A DNA stretch of 64,000 nt from UBA5543 sp964464965 (lineage in GTDB: Bacteria > Bacteroidota > Bacteroidia > Chitinophagales > Chitinophagaceae), in assembly GCA_964464965.1 (NCBI GenBank), contig CAYXHM010000010.1, positions 48,875 through 112,874 on the forward strand, given 5' to 3'. The notes under the pieces were generated by a model. The model saw nothing but the letters and a program-made list of their open reading frames with translations, was not told the origin of the DNA and searched no databases. Positions 1 to 6,103 of the stretch are shown here, one piece after another. The position numbers and the translations under genes were made by a program. Numbering within the stretch: the stretch's first letter is position 1; every line of letters starts with the position of its first letter.

Positions 1-545
1 GGGCTTACTATAGTTATGTCCAGGTTCGGTATGTCCATCTCCGTCTGCATGGTTTCAAAGAAACCCTTCACTGCATGTTTAGACGCTACATACCCCGTAC
101 GCAGCGGGAAGCCCATCAGCCCCGCCATACTGCTGATGACCACCACATGCCCGCTGTTGCGCTGCTTAAAATGCGGCAGCAGGTATTTGGTAATGGCCAC
201 CGTGGCAAAGAAGTTCACTTCCATAATCTTCCTGATGGTATCCATAGCCGTGCCCATTGCTGTAGAACGCTGGCTGATACCCGCGCTGTGTATTACGACA
301 TCTATATGGCCAAATACCCCTATGGCCTGCTCCGTTATTTGTTGCAGGGTTTCACTTTGGGCTACATCGGCCGCCAGGGCCCGGCATTCTGCCGGCGCAC
401 ATTCTTTTATAACATCTGTTAACGCATCGGCACGGCGGGAGGTCAGTATCAGTTTAGCGCCCTGCCCGGCCAGTTGCCTGGCCAATTCTGCCCCAATACC
501 CGACGATGCCCCGGTTATCCAGATTACTTTGCCTGAAAAGTACAT
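1..545 (-). CDS. SDR-family NAD(P)-dependent oxidoreductase (3' part cut off by the window edge)
   Basis: Reading the minus strand from an ATG at 545 gives an open frame of about 181 codons that runs off the window start. It opens with the Rossmann motif TGASSGIG (residues 11-18). The classical SDR active site follows: Asn111 in VNFF, Ser139 in VISSM, and Tyr152 with Lys156 in YVASK, with the normal 13-residue Ser-Tyr spacing. The family consists of cytosolic NAD(P)(H)-dependent alcohol/ketone oxidoreductases. Nothing visible identifies the substrate, and the C-terminal substrate-binding part lies outside. The gene is divergent from the decarboxylase gene, with 94 bp between starts. No perfect -7 box was found for it. 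Confidence 0.9.
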   Translation of the reverse strand, partial: MYFSGKVIWITGASSGIGAELARQLAGQGAKLILTSRRADALTDVIKECAPAECRALAADVAQSETLQQITEQAIGVFGHIDVVIHSAGISQRSTAMGTAMDTIRKIMEVNFFATVAITKYLLPHFKQRNSGHVVVISSMAGLMGFPLRTGYVASKHAVKGFFETMQTEMDIPNLDITIVS

Positions 546-613
546 GATGCGGCAAGGTAAAAAACTATTCCCGATTATGACAACCGTCACCGTCCTGTGT
601 TCCGCAAAAACAA

Positions 614-621
614 TACTTTTG
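614..621 (+). promoter_or_regulatory. Bacteroidota -7 promoter box TACTTTTG
   Basis: A perfect TAnnTTTG element stands 18 nt before the ATG at 640, giving a leader of only about a dozen bases. It also argues against any start of the downstream gene upstream of 614. Confidence 0.6.
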
Positions 622-639
622 CGGCAAAATAGCTGGTAT

Positions 640-1866
640 ATGAAACTGTGGAAGAAGCTAAGCCATGCCGAGCAGGACAGGAGGATAACTGAAGCCCTGG
701 CGCTGAATATAGACTATAAAACTAAAGTATCGCTGGGTGTGCCCGCGTCAAGGCTGGATAGTAATGTGTTTTATGAGCAGGCCCCCTTTTTGAAAGATGC
801 GCCCCTGCTGCGCACTTATGTGGCCAATCCTAACCATATAGGCTGCCATACACTGGGCGAGTCTGAGGACTTCTTTAAAGGCACACAGGATATAGAGCGC
901 GAGGTGATAGAGATGCTGGCGGTAGATGTGCTGCATGCCGAAGCAGGCAGTTGCGATGGCTATGTGGCAGGCGGTGGTACAGAAGCCAATATACAGGCCG
1001 CGTGGATATACAGGAACTATTTTATACAGGAACATAATGCTACGCAGCAACAGGTAGCGCTGATAGGCTCTGCCGACACACACTACTCAATAGCAAAGGC
1101 GGCCAACCTCTTAAACCTGCAATGGTACAGCGTACCGGTGAGCGATGATACAAGGGAGATTATACCCGAAGAACTGGACAGGGTAGTGCAGGCGGCGGTG
1201 AACGATGGCGTGAAGTATTTCATCATCATATCCAACATGGCTACTACTATGTTTGGCAGTGTGGACAATCCTGATGTGTATGTAGCCTGCATGCAGCAGC
1301 ACAACCTGCCTTTTAAGCTGCATATAGATGGTGCCTTTGGCGGATTTATTTACCCCATAAGTACACCCGTTTCCAACGTCAACTTCAGCAATCCCCATGT
1401 ATCATCTGTGACGCTGGATGCGCATAAGATGCTGCAGGCTCCCTACGGCACGGGGGTGTTCCTCGCCCGCAAGGGACTGATGCAATATGTATTTACCAAA
1501 GAGGCGCAGTATGTGCATGGGCAGGATATCACCCTCAGCGGCAGCCGCTCAGGCAGCAACGCCATAGCTATATGGATGATACTGGTAACCTACGGGCCGC
1601 ATGGCTGGTTTGAGAAAATAAACAAACTGCTGTACCGTACCGACTGGTGCTGCAAGCAGCTGGACGAACTGGGCATCAGCTACTTCCGCTATCCTAAGAT
1701 GAACATCATTACCATACGCGCCAAAGACGTGCCGCACCACGTAGCCACCAAACACGGCCTTGTGCCCGATACCCACGATGACCACCCCAATTGGTTTAAA
1801 ATAGTAGTGATGGACCACGTAGAAGTAGAACACCTGCAGGCGTTTCTTGCAGATGTAAGGGGGTAA
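640..1866 (+). CDS. pyridoxal-dependent decarboxylase, group II family
   Basis: The protein has 408 residues. The frame stays open upstream to 16, but that stretch is antisense to the SDR gene and lies before the TACTTTTG promoter, so ATG 640 is the supported start. Family marks are GGGTEANIQ (111-119), which holds the PLP phosphate; His148 in ADTHYS, which stacks on the PLP ring; Asp230 in HIDGAFGG, which pairs with the pyridine nitrogen; and Lys263 in TLDAHKM, the Schiff-base lysine. Group II enzymes decarboxylate amino acids such as glutamate, aromatic amino acids or tyrosine. The sequence alone does not show which. A cytosolic enzyme is expected. A 7-bp hairpin follows the stop. Confidence 0.88.
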   Translation: MKLWKKLSHAEQDRRITEALALNIDYKTKVSLGVPASRLDSNVFYEQAPFLKDAPLLRTYVANPNHIGCHTLGESEDFFKGTQDIEREVIEMLAVDVLHAEAGSCDGYVAGGGTEANIQAAWIYRNYFIQEHNATQQQVALIGSADTHYSIAKAANLLNLQWYSVPVSDDTREIIPEELDRVVQAAVNDGVKYFIIISNMATTMFGSVDNPDVYVACMQQHNLPFKLHIDGAFGGFIYPISTPVSNVNFSNPHVSSVTLDAHKMLQAPYGTGVFLARKGLMQYVFTKEAQYVHGQDITLSGSRSGSNAIAIWMILVTYGPHGWFEKINKLLYRTDWCCKQLDELGISYFRYPKMNIITIRAKDVPHHVATKHGLVPDTHDDHPNWFKIVVMDHVEVEHLQAFLADVRG

Positions 1867-1900
1867 GCAATTTACAGTTGACATTTTACAAAAAAACATT

Positions 1901-1917
1901 CCCCTCTTTGAGAGGGG
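1901..1917. terminator. 7-bp GC-rich hairpin after the decarboxylase gene
   Basis: CCCCTCT and AGAGGGG form a perfect 7-bp stem with a 3-nt loop, 35 bp after the decarboxylase stop. There is no T-run, so it may be a terminator or one more member of the dispersed repeats that fill the next 500 bp. I see no gene in 1867-2436. Confidence 0.35.
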
Positions 1918-1930
1918 TTAGGGGTGTGTG

Positions 1931-1970
1931 CGTTTCCAACGTTTCCGTTTCCAAATGGAAACGGGAAACG
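1931..1970. repeat. GTTTCC-type hairpin repeat, copy 1
   Basis: Repeated GTTTCC hexamers on one arm face GGAAAC hexamers on the other around a central CCAAATGG, giving a long near-perfect stem. The same hairpin recurs at 3612-3645, on the far side of the EndoU cassette. Confidence 0.75.
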
Positions 1971-1999
1971 TGTACAACACACACTTGCACAATAGCGCT

Positions 2000-2105
2000 G
2001 TCATTATGAGGAGCGAGAGCAACGAGTGACGTAATAATCTGCTGAAGTGCTGCGATGTAGCCCTGTCTATATGCTCAGGAGATGTCTCTCTGCGTTCGAC
2101 ATGAC
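2000..2105. repeat. 106-bp interspersed repeat with GTCAT/ATGAC ends, copy 1
   Basis: The element begins GTCAT and ends ATGAC, so the ends are inverted. Inside, a GAGGAGCGAGAGC stretch near one end can partly pair with the CTCTCTGCGTTCG stretch near the other. A second, nearly identical copy lies exactly 196 bp downstream. It carries no usable reading frame and looks like a non-autonomous palindromic intergenic element. Confidence 0.75.
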
Positions 2106-2126
2106 GGCCTTGATGGTGGGGTGGGT

Positions 2127-2165
2127 GTTCACTTTTGTTCATGTTCACTTTTGTGAACGGTGAAC
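2127..2165. repeat. 39-nt GTTCAC hairpin repeat, copy 1
   Basis: It consists of alternating GTTCA(C) and GTGAAC blocks that form a hairpin around TTTT. Copy 2 follows in direct orientation at 2323-2361 (offset 196 bp) and an inverted copy lies at 3224-3262. Confidence 0.75.
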
Positions 2166-2195
2166 GGTAGAAAATACACATTGCCCAATCGTGTT

Positions 2196-2301
2196 GTCAT
2201 TATGAGGAGCGAGAGCAACGAGTGACGTAATAATCTGCTGAAGTACTGCGATGTAGCCGTGTCTATATGCTCAGGAGATATCTCTCTGCATTCGACATGA
2301 C
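2196..2301. repeat. 106-bp interspersed repeat with GTCAT/ATGAC ends, copy 2
   Basis: This is nearly identical to 2000-2105, differing at scattered positions only. The offset of 196 bp was checked at two anchor points, GTCAT and GTCTAT. The direct duplication also includes the flanking GTTCAC hairpin. Confidence 0.75.
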
Positions 2302-2322
2302 GGCCTTGATGGATGAGTGGGT

Positions 2323-2361
2323 GTTCACTTTTGTTCATGTTCACTTTTGTGAACGATGAAC
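2323..2361. repeat. 39-nt GTTCAC hairpin repeat, copy 2 (left flank of the EndoU cassette)
   Basis: Its reverse complement matches 3224-3262 with only a few differences. The two copies therefore form an inverted pair around the AT-rich genes at 2437-3236. Confidence 0.75.
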
Positions 2362-2436
2362 GGTAAAACACCACAAACGTCATTGCGCAATAGCACTGTT
2401 GCTACTTATAATAATGGTTTAAAAAGCTAAATACAA

Positions 2437-2874
2437 TTAGGATTTCTCCATAACGGGATAAACAGACTTCAAAGTATTATTAACTATTACAAATAAAACT
2501 GAAATGTCATTTGATGTCTTACCTCTATATCTATAATTGCTATCTTTCTCTTTGTATTTGTTTTTCCAGGCAATGCTTATTTCAATTATAACTTTTTCTA
2601 TTGTCCAATCGTAAGGCCAATATGTAGAATCATTTCTTGTATACTTTGTTATTACTTTATCTGTTTGTGACAGTTTTAACCCAATGCTGGTATTCCATAA
2701 ACCTTTGTCGCCAATTTTTGACCGTTTTGTTAGTTCAACCAAATCTGTATTATAAAAATGCAATCCTGAATAACCTTTCTTTAATGTTTTACCCAGAAAT
2801 GTATGCTCAATAATACTGGGTAATAATTTTTGAAATTCTATGGTGAAATATTTTTCAAATGTGATACTTTTCAC
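2437..2874 (-). CDS. EndoU-like ribonuclease domain protein (putative toxin)
   Basis: The protein has 145 residues and is much more AT-rich than its neighbours. Its layout fits the bacterial EndoU domain, an RNase fold used as the C-terminal toxin of contact-dependent and polymorphic toxins. It has His24 in EHTFLG and His39 in GYSGLH, 15 residues apart as in the EndoU histidine pair. A ST-x-WP-x-DW block (83-90) leads into the expected helix, and the tail ends SVYPV. The catalytic lysine is less certain; Lys77 is the best placed. No signal peptide or large delivery domain is attached. The frame has no ATG start; GTG 2874 is used, 14 bp after the upstream gene. Frameshifted continuation of that gene cannot be excluded. 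Recognition is by motif memory only. Confidence 0.6.
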   Translation of the reverse strand: MKSITFEKYFTIEFQKLLPSIIEHTFLGKTLKKGYSGLHFYNTDLVELTKRSKIGDKGLWNTSIGLKLSQTDKVITKYTRNDSTYWPYDWTIEKVIIEISIAWKNKYKEKDSNYRYRGKTSNDISVLFVIVNNTLKSVYPVMEKS

Positions 2875-2888
2875 CCTAAGTATTTTGC

Positions 2889-3236
2889 TTATAATAATTG
2901 TGATGCTTTTTGAGGATTGCGCAATTTTATCATGTTATATATTATTGAGCAATGTTCAAGATGAGAAATTGAAATAAAAGGTCCTTCAATATCTTCATTT
3001 ACAGTATTTAATGCAAAGCCGTATTGTATTATCATTGATTTGCTAAATGGAATGATTCGAACTTCTTGAATAAATTTAGTGTTCCCAGTTAAGTTAGCCA
3101 TCATTGTTTTAGCTCCAATGTAGTAAAAGTCCTCAGGGAAAAGGTCAAGCACGTCTCTTAAACTATTAGATGAATAATTCATTTCAAGTACAAATATAAT
3201 ATTATGTATATAACGCGTGACATGTTCACCGTTCAC
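2889..3236 (-). CDS. hypothetical protein, possible immunity partner or N-terminal part of the EndoU protein
   Basis: The longest frame has 115 codons from a GTG inside the GTTCAC repeat. An ATG at 3182 (97 residues, starting MNYSSNSLRD) is the more likely start because it lies in unique sequence. I recognise no domain, signal peptide or membrane segment. It is transcribed ahead of the EndoU gene and ends 14 bp before it in another frame. Two readings fit: a small immunity protein, or the front of a longer toxin broken by a frameshift. Like its partner it is AT-rich, which suggests acquisition from elsewhere. Confidence 0.5.
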   Translation of the reverse strand: MNGEHVTRYIHNIIFVLEMNYSSNSLRDVLDLFPEDFYYIGAKTMMANLTGNTKFIQEVRIIPFSKSMIIQYGFALNTVNEDIEGPFISISHLEHCSIIYNMIKLRNPQKASQLL

Positions 3237-3262
3237 AAAAGTGAACAGTGAACAAAGTGAAC
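3224..3262. repeat. 39-nt GTTCAC hairpin repeat, inverted copy (right flank of the EndoU cassette)
   Basis: It is the reverse complement of 2323-2361 apart from a few changes and a one-base shift. The distance from the end of the left copy to the start of this one is about 860 bp, and that interval holds the two AT-rich genes. Confidence 0.75.
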
Positions 3263-3417
3263 GCTATGCAGATTTTTTGGAGTAACGGGTTACCCATTTG
3301 TGTACAATGCCATCCAATTTAGCGTACGTGACAAGAGAAGAATAAGGTAACTGTCGTACAAGTGTGCGACGCAACGGACGCCCGATAGCAGCACAACAGC
3401 CAGTAACATAAAATAAT
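3263..3417. repeat. 155-bp repeat module A
   Basis: It starts CTATGCAG plus a T-run and contains CGGGTTACCC and GACAAGAGAAGAATA. Module B at 3459-3611 repeats it at a constant 196-bp offset, checked at CTATGCA and GGTAAC. I see no gene in 3237-3850; short open frames there follow the repeat and are not convincing. Confidence 0.7.
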
Positions 3418-3449
3418 CGTTCACCGTTCATTTTATTGAACGATGAACG
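3418..3449. repeat. GTTCA-type hairpin between repeat modules A and B
   Basis: Two 13-nt arms, CGTTCACCGTTCA and TGAACGATGAACG, pair with one mismatch around TTTTAT. It is a variant of the GTTCAC hairpins. Confidence 0.65.
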
Positions 3450-3458
3450 ATTTGAACG

Positions 3459-3611
3459 ACTATGCAGATTTTTTGCAGTAACGGGTTACCCATTTGTGTA
3501 CAAGACCACCCAATTTAGCGTGCGTGACAAGAGAAGAATAGGGTAACAACCGTACAAGTGAGTGATACAATGATGTCTGATAGTGGCAAACAGCCGGTAA
3601 CTTAAAATAAA
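3459..3611. repeat. 155-bp repeat module B
   Basis: Second copy of the module at 3263-3417, with the same start (CTATGCAG) and the same end (TAACnTAAAATAA). The 3' half appears a third time at 3656-3738, after the GTTTCC hairpin. Confidence 0.7.
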
Positions 3612-3645
3612 AACGTTTCCGTTTCCAAATGGAAATGGAAACGTT
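3612..3645. repeat. GTTTCC-type hairpin repeat, copy 2
   Basis: AACGTTTCC plus GTTTCCA face TGGAAAT plus GGAAACGTT around AA, giving a near-perfect stem over the whole 34 nt. It matches the hairpin at 1931-1970. Confidence 0.75.
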
Positions 3646-3655
3646 GGAAACGCTC

Positions 3656-3738
3656 AGTGAAAAATAGGGTAACTGCCGTTCATGTGAGTGACACAACGAT
3701 GCCCGATAGTAGCAAACAGCCGGTAGCATAAAATATAG
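3656..3738. repeat. partial third copy of the 155-bp module
   Basis: It contains AATAGGGTAAC, GAGTGACACAACGATG, CCCGATAGTAGCAAACAGCC and TAAAATA, as in the 3' half of modules A and B. The 5' half is missing. A further small hairpin (TGTGCG/CGCACA) follows at about 3740-3760. Confidence 0.65.
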
Positions 3739-3850
3739 TGTGCGAAAATCCGCACAGCACACTTTTTGCACAGATGGGTTAGCCTGCTTTCCTGCAATGC
3801 TTCTTTATCCAGCCTTGTATCATATCATACACAGGTTTATGTCAACTGTA

Positions 3851-4777
3851 TTATATCTTTCCCTCTTCATACTTCAACCCTTTGAAGTACTCCACATCGC
3901 GTAGCAGGCTTTTCTTTTGCAGTTGCAACTGTATAGTGGCCGTGAGGGATGAGATGGGGGAGAGGATGAATACCAGTATGGTAAGCAGCCATTGGAAAAG
4001 TTTAACCCTGCCGGCACGTTCAGGCGCCCCGGGGCCACCTTTGGCACGTATATACTTTGCAAACTTGCGGAAGTTCTTTATACCACGTTTCTCCAGCAGT
4101 ACCAGTCCCGGGCGCAGGTGTATAGCTCCCTGCATCAGCAGTTCCTTATGCACCTCGTGCAGGCGGTTTTCCTGCAGGTGCTTGTATATCTGCATACCGA
4201 AGCGTTGCGCGTTTTTTATATCAGGAGTCTGTACGCCTGCTTCCGGTAATATGCCCGATGCGGCCTTTTGTCCTTTGAACGACCAGCGTATGATGGTGAG
4301 CAGTGAAATGAGGTTGCTATTCCTGTCAACCAGTACAATGTTGCCCACCAGCGTTGCGCCAATGACCTGTAGCATCTCTTTTACTTTCTCCTGGCCGTTC
4401 AGCCACATATTGCGCGACCCTATAACGGTTATTACAGGTTTGCCTTTCAGCACACGGGCATATTCACTTTTCAGGAAAGAGGTAGCGGGTTGCGACGGGC
4501 TCAGGAACCAGGACTGGTAGCCAAAGAGCACCAGGTCGTAATCTTTATCCATCACCTCCTGCGGCAGTGGTTGTATGGGCGAGGGTATCAGTTCTACACT
4601 CTCGGGCATGGCATCAAAAAAGGCGTTGGCCTTCCAGGGGAATGGGAATGGGGTAACAGGCTTTATTTCAGCTATGTCAATTTCTACTTTGTCCTGTATA
4701 TCGTACAGTATATTATCAAGTATATCGCGCAGCTGTCCTGACTGTGAATAGTATATTACAAGTATTTTTTTCTTCAT
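3851..4777 (-). CDS. darA: dialkylresorcinol condensing enzyme DarA homologue
   Basis: The protein has 308 residues. It starts with a flavodoxin-like strand and loop, KKILVIYYSQSGQL, and continues with blocks typical of Bacteroidota DarA proteins: PFPFPW near 45-50, GYQSWFLSPS near 92-101, VIGSRNMW near 117-124, GGPGAP near 248-253, and a hydrophobic stretch near 260-280. DarA acts with DarB in joining fatty-acyl-derived chains into a dialkylresorcinol, the lipid half of flexirubin-type pigments. The gene lies 31 bp downstream of darB on the same strand, so the two are probably co-transcribed. No aromatase, aryl-polyene or tyrosine ammonia-lyase gene is nearby, so the rest of the pathway would have to be elsewhere. 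Confidence 0.82.
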   Translation of the reverse strand: MKKKILVIYYSQSGQLRDILDNILYDIQDKVEIDIAEIKPVTPFPFPWKANAFFDAMPESVELIPSPIQPLPQEVMDKDYDLVLFGYQSWFLSPSQPATSFLKSEYARVLKGKPVITVIGSRNMWLNGQEKVKEMLQVIGATLVGNIVLVDRNSNLISLLTIIRWSFKGQKAASGILPEAGVQTPDIKNAQRFGMQIYKHLQENRLHEVHKELLMQGAIHLRPGLVLLEKRGIKNFRKFAKYIRAKGGPGAPERAGRVKLFQWLLTILVFILSPISSLTATIQLQLQKKSLLRDVEYFKGLKYEEGKI

Positions 4778-4808
4778 CAGGTTGCTTGTGCTGTATGTAC
4801 GGTTTGGT

Positions 4809-5948
4809 TTAAACTACCGTAAGATAGATATATGCGTATGAAAAACGTGCGCTTTCCGGCACCATTACCAATATCCTGTCGCCTTTTTTCGCTTTCCCGC
4901 TGTTCAGCAGCTCTTCCAGCATAAAGTAGGCCGATGCGCTACCTACATTACCTACTTTAGGGAGATTATAAAACCATTTATCAAATGGTATATCCATGCC
5001 CAATGCTGCATGGTATTTATGTATCTGGTGCTTGAAAAACTCGCTGGACATGTGCGGCAGGTAATAATCAACCATGTCTGATGTCAGGCCATGCTTTTCC
5101 ATGAGTTCTTTCAGGAATATACCACCTTTGGGTACTATATGCTCGCCCAGCAGGCGTGTGTCCTGTTTTACAGAAAATATGCTTTCGTTCGACCAGTCTT
5201 CGATACTGCGGTCGTTCCAGCCTGTAAGTGCAGCCGTTTCAGGGTCTTTTGTAGCCCCAGCATACATACAGGTTTCCAACTCATTGGCAAAAGACGTAGT
5301 TTCCAGCCACTCTATGCGGTAAGAAAGGCCATCTTTATTGGGTTCAGACTGTACCAGCGCTGCAGCAGCACCATCGCTCAGCATCCAGCGCAGGAAGTCT
5401 TTTTCAAATGCTATGTAGCCGTTCTCTTCCAGTTTTGCTATGTTTTCAGCTTCGGACTCAAAGCGGGAAGCGTGCATCCAGGTACTCATCTTTTCAGAAC
5501 CGCAACCTACGGCTGTATCTGCCATACCTGCTGCTATGGCCATATATGCATATTTTAATGCCTGCATACTGCTGACACAGGTACCCGATGCCGATATTAG
5601 CTCTACACGGCCGGCATTGGTAAGCGCGCCATGCACCATAGATGCATGGGAAGGGATAACCTGCTCAGGAGAACTGGTACCCACTGCAAGTATCTCCATT
5701 TTTTCTATGGGTATCTTTTCGTCGAAAAGTGCCTGGATGGCATTTGCAGCCATTTCTACATTGGTATGTGTACTCACTCCATTGCGAAATGCGTAGTAAC
5801 GTGTCTTAATGCCATTATTCCTAAGTACGATGGAGCGCGCCTTTGACGGCCTCCCGTTTACCATACCCAGCACTTCTTCCATCTCGTCATTGCCTACCGG
5901 ATCGTTGGGTAAATACTTCGAAAGGCGTGTAATATAAACAGGTCTCAC
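4809..5948 (-). CDS. darB: beta-ketoacyl-ACP synthase III-like enzyme DarB homologue
   Basis: The protein has 379 residues, a normal length for the thiolase-fold KAS III family. The Cys-His-Asn triad is intact: Cys124 in SGTCVSS, His299 in LPHMSS and Asn334 in VGNVGSAS. Its N-terminus (ITRLSKYLPN, then NGRPSKAR) resembles the DarB proteins that condense acyl chains in dialkylresorcinol formation. The GTG start at 5948 is chosen because the family N-terminus begins there and a TATTTTTG promoter box lies at 5974-5981, upstream. It is the first gene of a two-gene operon with darA. A general KAS III role in fatty-acid synthesis is less likely given the partner. Confidence 0.82.
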   Translation of the reverse strand: MRPVYITRLSKYLPNDPVGNDEMEEVLGMVNGRPSKARSIVLRNNGIKTRYYAFRNGVSTHTNVEMAANAIQALFDEKIPIEKMEILAVGTSSPEQVIPSHASMVHGALTNAGRVELISASGTCVSSMQALKYAYMAIAAGMADTAVGCGSEKMSTWMHASRFESEAENIAKLEENGYIAFEKDFLRWMLSDGAAAALVQSEPNKDGLSYRIEWLETTSFANELETCMYAGATKDPETAALTGWNDRSIEDWSNESIFSVKQDTRLLGEHIVPKGGIFLKELMEKHGLTSDMVDYYLPHMSSEFFKHQIHKYHAALGMDIPFDKWFYNLPKVGNVGSASAYFMLEELLNSGKAKKGDRILVMVPESARFSYAYIYLTVV

Positions 5949-5973
5949 TATTGCTAAATATCAATTTGACTTG

Positions 5974-5981
5974 CAAAAATA
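5974..5981 (-). promoter_or_regulatory. -7 promoter box TATTTTTG for darBA
   Basis: A perfect TAnnTTTG match on the minus strand, 25 bp before the GTG start of darB. Confidence 0.5.
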
Positions 5982-6049
5982 ATTATTCTCCATTGCTTTA
6001 CAATTAATGGTAAATATATTTGATGTATGCCTGTGGAGAAACAGGTATC

Positions 6050-6086
6050 AAAAACAAGGCCCCCTGCGGCTTGAGGGAGCCTTGTT
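6050..6086 (-). terminator. rho-independent terminator of the HtrA gene
   Basis: CAAGGC/GCCTTG and CCCT/AGGG arms form a stem around a short GC-rich loop. On the minus strand it is followed by TTTTTGA, just past the stop at 6104. Confidence 0.7.
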
Positions 6087-6103
6087 GTGTATAAAAATCT
6101 GAA

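Noticed and set aside
16..639. N-terminal 208-codon extension of the decarboxylase reading frame
   Set aside because: It is antisense to a well-supported SDR gene and lies upstream of a perfect promoter box at 614-621; it has no similarity to the decarboxylase family.
1931..3760. CRISPR array
   Set aside because: The repeats are long, few, with a 196-bp period and hairpin linkers of different sequence. There are no short unique spacers and no cas genes.
3460..3771. 103-codon minus-strand reading frame inside the right repeat array
   Set aside because: It follows the repeat modules, has no signal or domain, and its sequence repeats as the DNA does.
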